Source: Azospirillum baldaniorum (GTDB lineage: Bacteria; Pseudomonadota; Alphaproteobacteria; Azospirillales; Azospirillaceae). Taken from it: a DNA stretch of 64,000 nucleotides. The stretch covers positions 2,303,001-2,367,000 of the forward strand of contig NZ_CP022253.1 of assembly GCF_003119195.2 (NCBI RefSeq), in the 5' to 3' direction. Below, piece after piece: positions 1 to 10,556 of this stretch (position 1 is its first letter; each line of letters begins with the position of its first letter). The notes under the pieces were generated by a model, which was not told where the DNA came from, searched no databases, and saw only the letters and a program-made list of their open reading frames with translations. Both the position numbers and the translations under genes were made by a program.

Positions 1-115
1 CTCTCCCCTCCGGGGAGAGGGTTAGGGTGAGGGGGTTGCGCTTGTGCCGAACCTCACGCCATGCGCATCCCCCTCACCGGCCCTCCGGGCCACCCTCTCC
101 CCGGAGGGGAGAGGG
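1..115. repeat. Inverted pair of GAGAGGG-type palindromic repeats (REP-doublet-like)
   Basis: Two short palindromes lie in the leader of queG. The first (1-19) pairs CTCTCCCC with GGGGAGAG. The second (93-115) pairs CCCTCTCCCC with GGGGAGAGGG across a GGA loop. The first is followed by a GGTGAGGG tail and the second is preceded by its complement, CCCTCACC, so the two elements face each other. The same arrangement recurs at 17433-17576, which marks a dispersed family. Function unknown. Confidence 0.7.
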
Positions 116-136
116 CTAACACTTCAAACCGTCACC

Positions 137-1219
137 ATGCCCGACCCCATCACCTCCACCCGCGAAGCCATCCGCGACCGCGCCCTGTCGCTGGGCTTCG
201 ACGCGGTCGGCTTCGCGCGGGCGGAGTTGGGCGAGGAGGCCAAGGCGCGGCTGGCCGAATTCCTGAGCCAGGGCCGGCACGGCGACATGGGCTGGATGGA
301 GGACAAGGCCGACCGCCGCGTCCATCCCCAGGCGCTGTGGCCGGAGGCCCGCACCGTCATCGCGCTCGGCACCAGCTACGCCCCGGCGGAGGACCCGCGC
401 GCCCTGCTGGCGCATCCCGACCGCGGCATCGTGTCGGTCTATGCGAGGAACCGCGACTACCACGACCTCATCAAGGGGCGCCTGAAAACGCTGGGCCAAT
501 GGATCGCCCACCGTTTCAAGGCCGAGCTGAAGGTCTTCGTGGACACCGCCCCGGTGATGGAGAAGCCGCTGGCCGAGAAGGCCGGGCTGGGCTGGCAGGG
601 CAAGCACACCAACCTCGTGTCGCGCACCCACGGCTCCTGGCTGTTCCTGGGCGAGGTCTACACGACGCTGGAGCTGCCGCCCGACCCGCCGGCGGTCGAC
701 CGCTGCGGCCAGTGCCGGCGCTGCCTGGACGCCTGCCCGACCGCCGCCTTCCCGGCCCCCAACCAGCTCGACGCGCGGCGCTGCATCTCCTACCTGACCA
801 TCGAGCACAAGGGACCGATCCCGGAGGAGCTGCGCCCACTGATGGGCAACCGCATCTACGGCTGCGACGATTGTCTGGCGGTCTGCCCGTGGAACAAGTT
901 CGCCCGGCGCTCGCGCGAGGCGGCCTTCCTGCCGCGGGCGGAGCTGACCGCGCCGCGGCTGGCCGATCTGGCGCAGTTGGACGACGCGGGATTCCGGCAG
1001 GTGTTCAGCGGCTCGCCGATCAAGCGGATCGGCCGCGACCGCTTCGTGCGCAACGTGCTGGTGGCTCTGGGCAACAGCGGCGACGCCCGCCACGCCGCGC
1101 TAGCCGAACGGGCGGCCGAACGCCTTCTGGAAGACCCGAGCGAGGTGGTGCGCGACACCGCCGGCTGGGCGCTGGCCCGGCTCAGGGCCGCCCAACCCCC
1201 TTCGGACCCTTCAGGCTGA
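137..1219 (+). CDS. queG: Epoxyqueuosine reductase QueG
   Basis: This enzyme makes the last step of queuosine synthesis, reducing epoxyqueuosine to queuosine in tRNA with a cobalamin cofactor and two [4Fe-4S] clusters in the cytosol. The 360-residue protein has the family length. It shows the VDTAPVMEK active-site stretch (Asp136), a ferredoxin-type cysteine set at Cys190, 193, 196 and 200, an extra Cys216, and a second set at Cys243, 246 and 250 followed by PWNKFA. A short HEAT-like helical tail follows, as in known QueG. The ATG at 137 is chosen because the family sequence starts there; an upstream in-frame ATG at 44 lies in repeat DNA. Its 3' end overlaps the convergent flippase gene by 38 bp. 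Confidence 0.95.
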   Translation: MPDPITSTREAIRDRALSLGFDAVGFARAELGEEAKARLAEFLSQGRHGDMGWMEDKADRRVHPQALWPEARTVIALGTSYAPAEDPRALLAHPDRGIVSVYARNRDYHDLIKGRLKTLGQWIAHRFKAELKVFVDTAPVMEKPLAEKAGLGWQGKHTNLVSRTHGSWLFLGEVYTTLELPPDPPAVDRCGQCRRCLDACPTAAFPAPNQLDARRCISYLTIEHKGPIPEELRPLMGNRIYGCDDCLAVCPWNKFARRSREAAFLPRAELTAPRLADLAQLDDAGFRQVFSGSPIKRIGRDRFVRNVLVALGNSGDARHAALAERAAERLLEDPSEVVRDTAGWALARLRAAQPPSDPSG

Positions 1220-2186
1220 GCCAGAGCAGGCCGCCGGGAAGCGACGACAGGGTGACCGACAGCCCGATCATCAACGACAGGGCCAGCGCGTCGGTGGCGC
1301 CGAGCCCGTAGAGTGCGAAGCCGGCGACGAAGGCGCCTTCCCGCACACCCCAGCCGTTCAGCGAGATGGGCAGGGCCGCCGCGAAGATGGTCATCGGCAC
1401 CACGGCCAGCGCGTCCAGGACCCGCACGGGAATGCCCAGCGCGTGGGCGTAGGCGATCACTGCGAAGACGGTGCAGGCATGGACCGCCGCGCTGTGCAGC
1501 AGCCCAGCCAGCGCCGCGCGGCTGAGCAAGGCGCCGCGCAATCGCGCGACTTGCGCCTGCATCGCCCGCACTGGCGGGCGCAGCAGAACACCCGGCAGCG
1601 GAAGACGGTCCGCCTGGAGCCCCACGACCATGCCAAGGGCGAGCAGCACCACCGCCACCGGTCCGGCCCAGGCGACCGAGGGCGGGGCCGTCGCCACGAG
1701 GTGCGGCAGTCCGAGGAACAGGAGCAGGACGCAGCCGACCAGGGCCAGCAGCCGGTCCAGCACCAGGGCCAGCACCACGGCGGTGGAGGACGCCCCGCCC
1801 CGGTAGGTCAGCCAGCCGCGCACCACGTCGCCGCCCAGCGCCCCCGGCAGCACCTGCCCGAAGAACAAGCCGGTGAACATCAGCCGCATCGCCAGCGCGT
1901 GCGAGACCCGTTCGCCCGCGGCGCGCAGGGCGTCGCGCCAGCGTTCCCCGGCGCAGACCACGGCGAGCAGCTTCGCCATGAAGCCGGCCGCCAGCCAGAC
2001 GGGGTCCGCTCCGGTGACGCGCGCCAGCAGGGCCGGCCAGTCGGCGTTGACGCCCAGCACGCCGAGAACCGCCAGAGTCACCGCCAGCTTGGCGAGCAGC
2101 ATCAAACGCCCGCCCGGCTTTCCGGCGGGCAGGGTGACCGCTTCGGCGGGCATTGCGCTGGCGTCCTGGCTGCTCAAATCCTTCAT
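1182..2186 (-). CDS. Lysylphosphatidylglycerol synthase TM-region / flippase-like membrane protein
   Basis: This 334-residue inner-membrane protein has about eight hydrophobic segments and the signature region of the UPF0104 / LPG_synthase_TM family: GERWRDAL, then the [16 protein letters not shown] stretch near residues 110-125. Members without a synthetase domain are thought to move or modify lipids or lipid-linked sugars; the substrate cannot be read from sequence. It is the last gene of a reverse-strand cluster behind a GT9 glycosyltransferase (27-bp gap) and an O-antigen ligase-like gene, so a role in lipopolysaccharide or envelope lipid assembly is inferred. It ends inside the 3' end of queG. 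Confidence 0.85.
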   Translation of the reverse strand: MKDLSSQDASAMPAEAVTLPAGKPGGRLMLLAKLAVTLAVLGVLGVNADWPALLARVTGADPVWLAAGFMAKLLAVVCAGERWRDALRAAGERVSHALAMRLMFTGLFFGQVLPGALGGDVVRGWLTYRGGASSTAVVLALVLDRLLALVGCVLLLFLGLPHLVATAPPSVAWAGPVAVVLLALGMVVGLQADRLPLPGVLLRPPVRAMQAQVARLRGALLSRAALAGLLHSAAVHACTVFAVIAYAHALGIPVRVLDALAVVPMTIFAAALPISLNGWGVREGAFVAGFALYGLGATDALALSLMIGLSVTLSSLPGGLLWLSLKGPKGVGRP

Positions 2187-2213
2187 GACTCCTGCAAAAC
2201 GATCGGCGGCACT

Positions 2214-3158
2214 CTACCGGCTCGGCGGAAGAGCGTCCATCGCCGCCAGCACACCCCCAACGTTCATGTCGGCGAAGGACGGCCGATGGTGCACGACCAT
2301 GCGCGGCCCGTTGGCCTGGATCGGGACGGAGGCGTCGCAATAGAGACCCAGCGTCGGGCACCCGACGGCGGCGACCAGATGGGTGGGGCCGGTGTCGTTG
2401 CCCACCGTTGCCCAGGCCCGGCGGGCCAACCCGGCGATCTCCGGCACGCTGGTGCGGCTGGTCAGGTCCACCGCCTGCGGACAGACGGCGGTGATGGCCC
2501 GCGCGAGGTCCGCCTCGATGGCCGTGCCCAGCACGACCGGGGTGATGCCGCGCGCGGCCAGAGCGCGCGCCAGTTCGCCGTAGCGCTCCACCGGCCAGCG
2601 CTTGTCGGGCCGCCCGGGGGAGGAACCGGGAATCAACAGGGCGTAGGGTACGGCGATGCCGAACCCGCCGGTGTCGGCGTCGAGCCAGGACAAGTCCGGC
2701 ACCGCGTCGGGCACGATGCCGAAAGGCGCCAACTGCCGGGTGTAGCGCTCGATCACCGGCACCTTGCGGCGCCCCGGATACTGGTCGCGGTGCGAGGCGC
2801 CCCACGCCGTCCCCGACCATTCCGGCCAGGGACCGGGGGCGAGCAGCCAGAAGTAGCGGTCGGTGCGCGGTTGCCCCTGAAGGTCGTAGACCCGGTCGAA
2901 GCGGCCGGAGCGCAGCAGCCGGCGGACCCGCCGATAGGCGCCGAGGGAGCGGCCGCGCGGGTCCTCCAGCACCTCGTCGAACAGGCCGCTGAGGCGGGCG
3001 AGCGGGGCCAGGGACGGCAGGGTCAGCAACGCCAGATGGCCGCCGTCATGATGCCGGCGGATGGCGGAAAAGGCGGTCTGGGCGAGGAAGAAATCGCCGA
3101 AGGCGCCCAGCTTGATGACCAGGACGCGGCGGGGTCCGTTGCCATGCGCCCCCGTCAT
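2214..3158 (-). CDS. Glycosyltransferase family 9 (heptosyltransferase-like)
   Basis: The 314-residue protein has the GT9 fold signs: an N-terminal VLVIKLGAFGDFFLAQ stretch, a central PYALLIPGSSPGRPDKRWP segment, and the C-terminal VGNDTGPTHLVAAVG nucleotide-sugar site. GT9 enzymes add heptose or related sugars to the lipopolysaccharide core on the cytosolic face of the inner membrane. The ATG at 3158 is used because it overlaps the upstream gene's stop codon by 4 bp (ATGA), a sign of translational coupling; a longer frame to 3230 adds only low-complexity residues. It sits between an O-antigen ligase-like gene and a flippase-like gene. Confidence 0.9.
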   Translation of the reverse strand: MTGAHGNGPRRVLVIKLGAFGDFFLAQTAFSAIRRHHDGGHLALLTLPSLAPLARLSGLFDEVLEDPRGRSLGAYRRVRRLLRSGRFDRVYDLQGQPRTDRYFWLLAPGPWPEWSGTAWGASHRDQYPGRRKVPVIERYTRQLAPFGIVPDAVPDLSWLDADTGGFGIAVPYALLIPGSSPGRPDKRWPVERYGELARALAARGITPVVLGTAIEADLARAITAVCPQAVDLTSRTSVPEIAGLARRAWATVGNDTGPTHLVAAVGCPTLGLYCDASVPIQANGPRMVVHHRPSFADMNVGGVLAAMDALPPSR

Positions 3159-4390
3159 TCGCCCCCCGCCGGGGTGCGCGCGGCCAGCCGGAGCATCAGG
3201 CCGGCGGCCAGCATCCCGCCCATCCACCACGCCTGCCAGATCCCGTAGGCCGTGCTCGCCATGGCGAGGCCGGACGCGAACAGGGCCAGCGCGAAGGGTT
3301 GCAGCCGCCGCTCCATCCGTTCCGTGCCGAACAGCAGGAGCAGCGACGCCGCCAGAGCCAGCGCAGCGCCGACGCCGCCAAGCTCCAGCCAGACCTGCAG
3401 GAAGGCATTGTGGGGATGAAGCGGCAGCAGGCTGTCGGTGAGCGTGCCGAAGCGCGACACCGCGCCCTCCGGGTCAAGCGCGCGGGAAGCGTCGATGCCT
3501 TGTCCGAAGACGGGCGTCTCCAGCGCCCGGCTGGCGGCCATGCCCCAGATCTCCACCCGGTGCTGCGCCGACCGGAACAGCCAGTCGGCTCCGTCCAGAT
3601 TCAGCACGCGGTCGAACAGCAGCACCAGCGGCAGCACGAAGGCGAAGGCCACCCCCAGCACCGCCGCCAGCGCTCCGCGGACGAGCCGCGGCGACCAAAC
3701 GGCCAGCGCGAAGGCCACCCCACCGACGGCGATGCCCAACATGGCCGACCGGCTGGTCAGCAGCAGGCAGGCCGCCGCGAAGACCGCGGGAAGCGCGACG
3801 GCCAGCCCCCGCCGTCCGGCCCGGTCGAGCGCCATCGCCGCCGGCCAGACCAGCAGGCAGAGCAGAACCGCCGTGCGCTTGGGCACGTTGGTCTCGGCGA
3901 TCTCGACGCCCGCGGGCACATGGTTCCACCAGCGGTGCAGCGGGAAATCCAGCGCGGCCTCCACGGCGAACAGCAGGACGCCGGCGAACACGCCCACCAG
4001 GAACAGTCCGGTCAGCCGCCGCGCCTCCACCCCCGGCAGGGAGGACAACCACGCCCCGCCGGCCAGCGCGCCGAGGCCGATGTAGCCGATCTCCACCACC
4101 GTCAGGCCGGCGCGCGGCGATGGGCTCCACAGGATCGAAAGGGAGGCCAGGACCAGGAAGGCGAGAACCACCGCCGTGCCGGGCATCGCCCGCTGCAGCC
4201 GTCCCAGGGCGCCGCGGCGGGCCAAGCCGGCCAGCCCGACCAGCGCGATCAGGATGGCCCAGACCGGCAAACCGCGCGGCGCCATGGCGGCCAATGGGCC
4301 GAGCGCCGCCACCGCCACGCCGGCCAGACCCGCCAGAATCGCGTCGGGTATTCCCCGGGCGGAGTCGCGCTGTGACAAGGGGAAAGCCAT
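3155..4390 (-). CDS. O-antigen ligase/polymerase family membrane protein
   Basis: The 411-residue polytopic membrane protein has about a dozen hydrophobic segments. A large hydrophilic loop (near residues 250-330) contains the PHNAFLQVWLELG motif typical of the Wzy_C/O-antigen ligase (WaaL-like) family. Such proteins join or polymerise undecaprenyl-linked glycans in the periplasm. Ligase and polymerase members cannot be told apart by sequence alone. The start at 4390 (MAFPLSQRD) is preferred to the in-frame start at 4504, which would extend through the hairpin at 4454-4483. It is the first gene of the cluster with the GT9 and flippase genes. Confidence 0.85.
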   Translation of the reverse strand: MAFPLSQRDSARGIPDAILAGLAGVAVAALGPLAAMAPRGLPVWAILIALVGLAGLARRGALGRLQRAMPGTAVVLAFLVLASLSILWSPSPRAGLTVVEIGYIGLGALAGGAWLSSLPGVEARRLTGLFLVGVFAGVLLFAVEAALDFPLHRWWNHVPAGVEIAETNVPKRTAVLLCLLVWPAAMALDRAGRRGLAVALPAVFAAACLLLTSRSAMLGIAVGGVAFALAVWSPRLVRGALAAVLGVAFAFVLPLVLLFDRVLNLDGADWLFRSAQHRVEIWGMAASRALETPVFGQGIDASRALDPEGAVSRFGTLTDSLLPLHPHNAFLQVWLELGGVGAALALAASLLLLFGTERMERRLQPFALALFASGLAMASTAYGIWQAWWMGGMLAAGLMLRLAARTPAGGE

Positions 4391-4453
4391 GAGTTCTCGC
4401 GTCCGTGAGGCACGGCGCGGCTTAACAGATGCCCCGTGCGAAAGCAACGGGAA

Positions 4454-4483
4454 CGGGCCGGGGGATTTTTCGGCCCCGGCCCG
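4454..4483 (-). terminator. GC-rich hairpin, probable terminator of the MCP gene
   Basis: A perfect 10-bp stem (CGGGCCGGGG with CCCCGGCCCG) encloses a 10-nt loop. It lies 36 bp beyond the stop of the reverse-strand chemoreceptor gene and before the start of the O-antigen ligase gene. There is no clear U tract. Confidence 0.55.
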
Positions 4484-4519
4484 CGGTCCCACGATGAAGG
4501 GCAACCCCCGCCAGACGGC

Positions 4520-6922
4520 TCAGGCGGTCCGCACCTTGTTGAGGAAGCCCTGCACCTCGGAGCGCAGATGCTCGGCCTGGCGGGCCAGAGTGCGGCTGGC
4601 GCTCAGCACCGCGTCGGCGGCGCCGCCGGTCTTGGTGGCGGCGTTGGTCACCTCGGCGATGTGGTGCATCACCTCCTGCGTGCCTTCGGCGGCCTGATTG
4701 ACGTTCTGGGCGATCTCGCGGGTGGCGAGCCCCTGCTGCTCCATGGCGCGGGCGATCTCGGTCACCGTGCTGCTGATGGTGCCGACCGCGTCGGAGATGG
4801 TGCGGATGGCGCCCACCGCCCCGCCCGTCGCCGCCTGCATCTGCGCCACCTGGCTGGAGATCTCCTCGGTCGCCTTGGCGGTCTGGCCGGCGAGGTTCTT
4901 GACCTCCGTCGCCACCACGGCAAAACCCTTTCCGGCCTCCCCGGCCCGCGCCGCCTCGATGGTCGCGTTCAGGGCCAGCAGATTGGTCTGCTCGGCGATC
5001 TCGCCGATCAGGTCCACCACCTGCCCGATGCGCTGCGCCGCCTCGGCCAGACCTTCGACGATGCCGTTCGTCTCCGTCGCCTTGGCCGCGGCCCCCACCG
5101 CCACCTGGGAGCTGCTGTTGAGCTGGCGGGAAATCTCGGCGATGGAGGAGGACAGCTCCTCCGCCGCCGCGGCGACGGTCTGCACGTTGCTCGACGCCTG
5201 CTCCGACGCCGCGGCGACCGCGCTCGACTTGGCGGTGGTCAGGGCAGCGTCCGACGACATCTCCTGCGCGTCGCGGCCCAGATTGCCGGCGGACTCGGTC
5301 AGCGACAGGACGACGCCCGACACCGCCTGTTCGAAGCCGTTGGCAAACTCGTTCATGGTGCGGCGGCGGTCGGCGTCGATCTGCCGGCGCATTTCCTCCC
5401 GCTCGCCCTCCATGCGCTGCATCTCCAGGGCGTTCTCCTTGAAGACGCTGAGAGCGTCGGCCATGGCGCGCAGCTCGTCCTTGCGGTCGCCGCCGGGGAT
5501 GTCCACCGTCAGGTCGCCCTCGGCCAGCCGGCCCATCGCCTTGGTCATGGCGTGCATCGGGTGGGTGATGGCGCGGTCGATGATCCAGGCCATGACCATG
5601 CCGAGCGCCAGAGCCACGGCGGCGCCGATGATGATGATCAGCTCCGCCCCGTTGCGCCCGTTCTCGCGGTCGTCGCGCTGGATGGAGACGAGACGGGCCA
5701 CCTGCTCGCTGACGTCGCCCGCGGCCTTGGCCATGGTCTTGGAGGCGGTGCGCTGGTTCTCGCTGGTGGTGACGAGGGCGGCGAACTCCCGATCGAAGGC
5801 CTGGGCGGCATCGGTGATGGCGGCGATCAGCGCGCGGCCTTCCGAATCGACGAGCACGGCCCCGGCCTGGGTGGCGAGCCCCAGCGTCTCCTTGACCGCG
5901 CCATGCACCCGGGCGCGGGCATCCTCCCCGTTCATCAGGATGAAATCGCGCTGCCCCAGCATCGCGGACTGCGCGCCCTGGATCAGGCGCATGGCGATGC
6001 CGCGCAGCTGGACGGCCTCGTTCACCTCGCTCTGGGCGAAGTTCGCGGCCTCCTGGAGCGCGCTGGAGACCATCGCCTGGTTCTCCTGCATCTCGTGGGC
6101 GAGATTCTGAATCTCAAGGGCATGGCGATCCAGCGCCTGGATGCGGCCGCTGGCCGGTTCGCCGGCGCCTTCGGCGCGGGCCTGATCGAACACCATGCGG
6201 TAGGCGCCGGCGATGGTGACGATCCGCTGGGCCAACTCCTCGTCATTGGTGCCGACGAGATCCTTCTCGATGGCCTCGGCGTTGGCCAGCAGCGCCGCGA
6301 TGGCCTCCCCGGCGGCGGCCATCGTCGCCGGATTGCGGGTGTGCGCGAAGTCCGACTGCAGGCGGCGCGCCTCCAGCACCATCTCGATCAGCCGGTCGGC
6401 GCGGTCGGAGGTGTCGCGGCTCTGCCGCACGGCGTGCTCCGCGTCCTTCAGGCTGACCATGTTCTGGTCGTAGCGGTCGGACTGCTGCTTGCCGATCTTC
6501 TCCGCGATCTCCCGCAGGGCCTGGGCGCGCGTCTCCATGCTCTGGGTGCGGGCGCGGGCCTCCGCGTCCTGGGCGACGAAGTTGGCGAAGGCGCTGCGAT
6601 AGCCGGCGATGCCCGCCAGGATCTCGTCGACCAGCCGGATGCTGCCGGCGTCCTCAAGCGCGGACCGCGTGCCCTGCGCTTCGTCGCGCAGCCGGTCCAG
6701 CATGCCGGGCACATTGTCGGCGGCCTTGGAGTCGCGCTCGGTGACGAAGCGGGCTTCCTCGATCCGCACGGTTTTCAACCGGGCGTCCAGTTCGGCGGTG
6801 TGGGCCGCCAGATCGACACGTCCGGCGTAGGTGCGCAAGCTGTTCCAGCCAACGAACGCCACCGCGACCGTCATCAGAAGGACCGCCGCAAAACCGAGCG
6901 CAATCCGCGTTCCAATCGTCAT
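4520..6922 (-). CDS. Methyl-accepting chemotaxis protein
   Basis: This 800-residue inner-membrane chemoreceptor has TM1 at about residues 7-28 and a long helical periplasmic region of about 395 residues. TM2 is near 425-447 ([20 protein letters not shown]), then a HAMP domain ([20 protein letters not shown]) and a C-terminal signalling hairpin. The hairpin tip ([19 protein letters not shown]) identifies the family and would bind CheA/CheW. The sensor region is larger than a simple four-helix bundle and resembles helical bimodular (HBM) types; the ligand is unknown. No C-terminal CheR-binding pentapeptide is visible. The start is supported by a GGGGGAG tract 11 bp upstream. It is a single-gene unit. 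Confidence 0.95.
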   Translation of the reverse strand: MTIGTRIALGFAAVLLMTVAVAFVGWNSLRTYAGRVDLAAHTAELDARLKTVRIEEARFVTERDSKAADNVPGMLDRLRDEAQGTRSALEDAGSIRLVDEILAGIAGYRSAFANFVAQDAEARARTQSMETRAQALREIAEKIGKQQSDRYDQNMVSLKDAEHAVRQSRDTSDRADRLIEMVLEARRLQSDFAHTRNPATMAAAGEAIAALLANAEAIEKDLVGTNDEELAQRIVTIAGAYRMVFDQARAEGAGEPASGRIQALDRHALEIQNLAHEMQENQAMVSSALQEAANFAQSEVNEAVQLRGIAMRLIQGAQSAMLGQRDFILMNGEDARARVHGAVKETLGLATQAGAVLVDSEGRALIAAITDAAQAFDREFAALVTTSENQRTASKTMAKAAGDVSEQVARLVSIQRDDRENGRNGAELIIIIGAAVALALGMVMAWIIDRAITHPMHAMTKAMGRLAEGDLTVDIPGGDRKDELRAMADALSVFKENALEMQRMEGEREEMRRQIDADRRRTMNEFANGFEQAVSGVVLSLTESAGNLGRDAQEMSSDAALTTAKSSAVAAASEQASSNVQTVAAAAEELSSSIAEISRQLNSSSQVAVGAAAKATETNGIVEGLAEAAQRIGQVVDLIGEIAEQTNLLALNATIEAARAGEAGKGFAVVATEVKNLAGQTAKATEEISSQVAQMQAATGGAVGAIRTISDAVGTISSTVTEIARAMEQQGLATREIAQNVNQAAEGTQEVMHHIAEVTNAATKTGGAADAVLSASRTLARQAEHLRSEVQGFLNKVRTA

Positions 6923-7043
6923 GAAATCGGGCTCCCCCGGATCGTACGGCCTTATGCTGTGGCCGTCGTCATGCCTTTGTCGCTAAGGGATACATCAGAA
7001 AGGGTTAATTTCTGGTTTGATAAACGCGACTGGTAACACCGCT

Positions 7044-8264
7044 TCAGAACCGGTCCGGCATCCACGGCGCCGGTCCCGAGAAAAACCGCGCTGCGAGCGC
7101 CATCGCGTCTTCGCCACCACGCAGAAGACCAACCTGGCGGAGAATTTGCGGGCCTTTGTGGCCACTGTAGAGGGCGGCAAGGGCTGCGATGGACAGCGAA
7201 AGCCCCGCTCCGGCCGCTTTTCCACCGCCGCCCGTCTTCTCCGGAAGCCGGTCCACGACGCCCTTCCCATCGGACAGGCGCAACCGGAAAGTGCCGGAAT
7301 TCTCCGGAATCACCGCATCGGATACGTCCAGCGTCAACTCGCCGGCAACCCCAGGTGGATAGCCGCGAGCTTCCAAAGCGCGCCGAAGGTCGAGAATGCG
7401 CAACAGCCATTCGTCCCGCGCGTCGGCACGCGGACCGCTGTCAGGCGCCATCAGGACCAACGGGTCGTCGGGTCCGCCGCGCCAGGAGACGCGGTCGACC
7501 TGCGCCCTGTAGCCAGCCAGGAAACCCTGCGCCAGCCGCACCGCACGCGGGCTGAGCAGGCACAGATCCGCAACCAACAGCTTTCTATCCGACGGTGGCG
7601 CCACCGCCACGTATCCCTCCACCCCTCGCGGACCACCAAAAGTGTAAACATCGGACGGAGCACCATCCGGGCAAAGGGCGAAGCTCCACAGGCCTTCATT
7701 GCGCTCCACCAGACCGTTTGCGGTGATGAGCAGGCTGCGGCGTAGCGCCGCAAGCTCGCTGGCGTCGCTCGCGTCGGTTCGGCGAATCCACCCGTCCTCC
7801 GGCGGCGGTCCGGCGGACAGGGCGGCCGGCGGGGCGCTCCAGTCGAAGGATACCCCGCCCCGCCCGAAGCCCAGGCGGGTGTAGACCGGCAGGGTCGCCG
7901 GGTAGAGCACCGACAGCGCGGCCCCACCGGCCCGCGCCTCCTCCAGCAGACCGCGCATCAGCGCGGTGCCGTAGCCGCGCCCGCGCTCCGCCGGATCGAC
8001 GGCCACCGCCGCCACGCCGCAGGACGGCACCGGGCGCCCGCCGAACCACTGCTCCATCGGCCAGACGGCGGCGCAGGCAACGAGTTGTCCGGCGCGGCCC
8101 GCCTCCGGTCCGGCGCGCAGGCCGCGCATCACGCCCGGCCCGAACAACTCCACCGACCGGTCGAAATACTCACGGGGAATGCCGAAACCCTGGCGGACCA
8201 GGGCCGTGGCGTCCGCCCGCTCCTCGGGCAGAAGGGGGCCGAAGCCCCCGGTCACAGCGGTCAC
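7044..8264 (-). CDS. GNAT family N-acetyltransferase, Eis-like
   Basis: The 406-residue protein has an N-terminal GNAT domain with the acetyl-CoA loop (VAAVAVDPAERGRGYGTAL, about residues 75-95). A second degenerate acetyltransferase-like half and a C-terminal sterol-carrier-like segment follow, the layout of the Eis/YokD-type family. The final residues include PAPWMPDRF, similar to Eis ends. The GTG at 8264 overlaps the stop of the acyl-CoA synthetase (GTGA) and has GGAG 8 bp upstream, so the two genes are probably co-translated. Eis-type enzymes acetylate amines; the physiological substrate here is unknown. Confidence 0.82.
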   Translation of the reverse strand: MTAVTGGFGPLLPEERADATALVRQGFGIPREYFDRSVELFGPGVMRGLRAGPEAGRAGQLVACAAVWPMEQWFGGRPVPSCGVAAVAVDPAERGRGYGTALMRGLLEEARAGGAALSVLYPATLPVYTRLGFGRGGVSFDWSAPPAALSAGPPPEDGWIRRTDASDASELAALRRSLLITANGLVERNEGLWSFALCPDGAPSDVYTFGGPRGVEGYVAVAPPSDRKLLVADLCLLSPRAVRLAQGFLAGYRAQVDRVSWRGGPDDPLVLMAPDSGPRADARDEWLLRILDLRRALEARGYPPGVAGELTLDVSDAVIPENSGTFRLRLSDGKGVVDRLPEKTGGGGKAAGAGLSLSIAALAALYSGHKGPQILRQVGLLRGGEDAMALAARFFSGPAPWMPDRF

Positions 8265-9916
8265 ACCTTCGCTCCGTTCAGCGCGCGGGCCTGATCGCGC
8301 AGCACGTATTTCTGGATCTTGCCGGTGGAGGTCTTCGGCAGGGCGGTGAAGACAACGGTGCGCGGGCACTTGAAGTGGGCCAGATGCTCCCGGCAATAGG
8401 CGATCACCTCGGCCTCGGTCAGCTGCTTGCCCTCCTTCACGGTGACGAAGGCGCAAGGCGTCTCGCCCCATTTCTCGTCCGGGCGGGCGACCACGGCGGC
8501 CTCGACGATGTCCGGATGCTTGTAGAGGACCGATTCGACCTCGATGGTCGAGATGTTCTCGCCGCCGGAGATGATGATGTCCTTGGAGCGGTCCTTCAGC
8601 TCGATGTAGCCGTCCGCATGCCAGACGCCGAGGTCGCCGGTGTGGAACCAGCCGCCGGAGAAGGCCTCCTGCGTGGCCCGCGGGTTTTTCAGATAGCCCT
8701 TCATGACGGTGTTGCCGCGCATGAAGATCTCACCCATCGTCACGCCGTCCTTGCGGGTCGGCTGGAGCGTGTTGGGGTCGGCGACCATCAGCCCTTCCAG
8801 CGTGGCGTAGTTCACGCCCTGCCGCGCCTTCAGCGCCGCGCGCTCCTCCAGCGGCAGGTCGTTCCAGTGTTCGTGCCAAGCGCAGATGGTGACCGGGCCG
8901 TACACCTCGGTCAGGCCGTAGACATGGGTGACGTCGAAGCCCATCCGCTCGATCTTCTCGATCACCGCGGCGGGCGGAGCGGCGCCCGCGGTCATCATCT
9001 TCACACCGCGCGGGATCTCACGCTTCTGGTCCTCCGGCGCGTTGACGATCAGGCCCATGATGATGGGGGCGCCGCACATGTGGGTGACGCCAAGGTCCGC
9101 CAGAGCGTCGTAGATGCCCTTGGCGGTGATGGTGCGGACGCAGACGTTGGTGCCGGCCATGGCGGTGACCGTCCAGGGGAAGCACCAGCCGTTGCAGTGG
9201 AACATCGGCAGAGTCCACAGATAGACGGGATGGTGCGGCATCGCCCAGGTCAGCACGTTGCCCATGGCGTTCAGGTAGGCGCCGCGGTGGTGGTAGACGA
9301 CGCCCTTGGGGTTGCCGGTGGTGCCGCTGGTGTAGTTCAGCGCGATGGCCTGCCACTCGTCGGCCGGCATCGGCCACTCGTAGGCCGGGTCGCCGGTCTC
9401 CAGGAACTGCTCGTAGGTCTGCTCGCCGATCAGTTCGCCGCCCTTGGCCTGCGGGTCGTCGATGTCGATGACGATGGGGCGGCGCTTCGGCTCCAGCATG
9501 TGGACGGCCTTGGAGATGACGCCGGAGAACTCCCGGTCGGTCAGCAGCACCTTGGCCTCCCCATGCTCCAGGATGAAGGCCAGCGCCTCGGCGTCCAGGC
9601 GGATGTTCAGGGCGTTGAGGACCGCGCCGGTCATCGGCACGCCGAAATGCGCCTCGAAGGATTCCGGCGTGTTGGGGGCCATAACCGCGACCGTGTCGCC
9701 CAGCCCGATGCCGCGCTTCGCCAGCGCCGAGGCGAGCCGCACGCAGCGCTCGTAGGTTTCCGCCCAGGTGCGGCGGACCGGGCCGTGGATCACGGCGATG
9801 CGCTGCGGATAGACGGCGGCGGTGCGGCGCAGGAACGAGAGCGGCGACAGCGGCACCGTGTTGGCGGCGTTCTGGTCGAGGTCGGTCTCGTAGGGGTTGT
9901 GCCGGGCGTCAGTCAC
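8261..9916 (-). CDS. Acyl-CoA synthetase (AMP-binding, class I adenylate-forming)
   Basis: The 551-residue enzyme should activate a carboxylic acid to its CoA thioester through an acyl-AMP intermediate. Visible motifs are the P-loop NYTSGTTGNPKGVVYHHRG (A3), VYGLTEVYGP (A5), HTGDLGVWHADGYIELKDRS (A7/A8) and PKTSTGKIQKYVLR with the catalytic lysine (A10). The overall sequence resembles the medium/long-chain and DmdB-like (3-methylmercaptopropionate-CoA ligase) group; chain-length preference cannot be read. The GTG at 9916 is chosen because GGGAGG sits 6 bp upstream; a TTG at 9946 is less likely. It is translationally coupled to the downstream GNAT gene. Confidence 0.92.
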   Translation of the reverse strand: MTDARHNPYETDLDQNAANTVPLSPLSFLRRTAAVYPQRIAVIHGPVRRTWAETYERCVRLASALAKRGIGLGDTVAVMAPNTPESFEAHFGVPMTGAVLNALNIRLDAEALAFILEHGEAKVLLTDREFSGVISKAVHMLEPKRRPIVIDIDDPQAKGGELIGEQTYEQFLETGDPAYEWPMPADEWQAIALNYTSGTTGNPKGVVYHHRGAYLNAMGNVLTWAMPHHPVYLWTLPMFHCNGWCFPWTVTAMAGTNVCVRTITAKGIYDALADLGVTHMCGAPIIMGLIVNAPEDQKREIPRGVKMMTAGAAPPAAVIEKIERMGFDVTHVYGLTEVYGPVTICAWHEHWNDLPLEERAALKARQGVNYATLEGLMVADPNTLQPTRKDGVTMGEIFMRGNTVMKGYLKNPRATQEAFSGGWFHTGDLGVWHADGYIELKDRSKDIIISGGENISTIEVESVLYKHPDIVEAAVVARPDEKWGETPCAFVTVKEGKQLTEAEVIAYCREHLAHFKCPRTVVFTALPKTSTGKIQKYVLRDQARALNGAKV

Positions 9917-10067
9917 GGGGGGCCTCCCTGATGCGTCTCTGTTCAAGAACTCGTTGGGAAGAGTCTTGCCAGAGAATCCAGAGGCTTGGAAGAGGGGTGG
10001 CCCGGCGATGCGCGGTCATGCCGCGCTGCGGCATCCTGCCCGGTTGACCGGCTCGGTTGTCGGACGG

Positions 10068-10550
10068 TCAGCCCTTGCGGATGGCTTCGACCCGCCCGCC
10101 GGTGATGGCGACGAGTTCCGCCGGGGTCAGGCGGAAGACCGCGTTGGGGGTCCCGGCAGCGGCCCAGATGGCGTCGAGGCCCATCAGGTCGGCGTCGATC
10201 AGGACCAGCGGCGACACGGCGTGTCCGATGGGCGGAATCCCGCCGATGGCGAAGCCGGTGGCCTCGCGGGCGAAGTCCGGATCGGCCCGCTCGATCTTCT
10301 CGCCGATCAGCCGGCCGACCGCCTTCTCGTCCACCCGGTTGGCCCCGCTGGCCACCACCAGCACCGGCCGGCCGCTCTCTTTCGCACGGAAGATCAGGGA
10401 CTTGGCGATCTGCGCCACGGCGCAGCCGACGGCGTTCGCGGCATCCTCCGACGTGCGGGTGCTGCCCTCATGCTCGACCACGCTGTGGCCGTGGCCGAAA
10501 CCGTCCAGCAAGTCCTGGACCCGTTGGGCGGAGGGGCTGAGGGCCGCCAT
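10068..10550 (-). CDS. YbaK/EbsC (aminoacyl-tRNA deacylase-like) protein
   Basis: The 160-residue single-domain protein belongs to the YbaK/ProX editing family. It shows AQIAKSLIFRAK with the conserved lysine, the LVVASGANRVDEKAVGRLIG segment, and the ATGFAIGGIPPIGH loop with the family glycine-rich motif. These proteins hydrolyse mischarged tRNAs (for example Cys- or Ala-tRNA) in trans; the exact specificity is not predictable. It follows proC by 6 bp and is probably the third gene of a YbjN-proC-YbaK operon. Confidence 0.92.
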   Translation of the reverse strand: MAALSPSAQRVQDLLDGFGHGHSVVEHEGSTRTSEDAANAVGCAVAQIAKSLIFRAKESGRPVLVVASGANRVDEKAVGRLIGEKIERADPDFAREATGFAIGGIPPIGHAVSPLVLIDADLMGLDAIWAAAGTPNAVFRLTPAELVAITGGRVEAIRKG

Positions 10551-10556
10551 GACGCC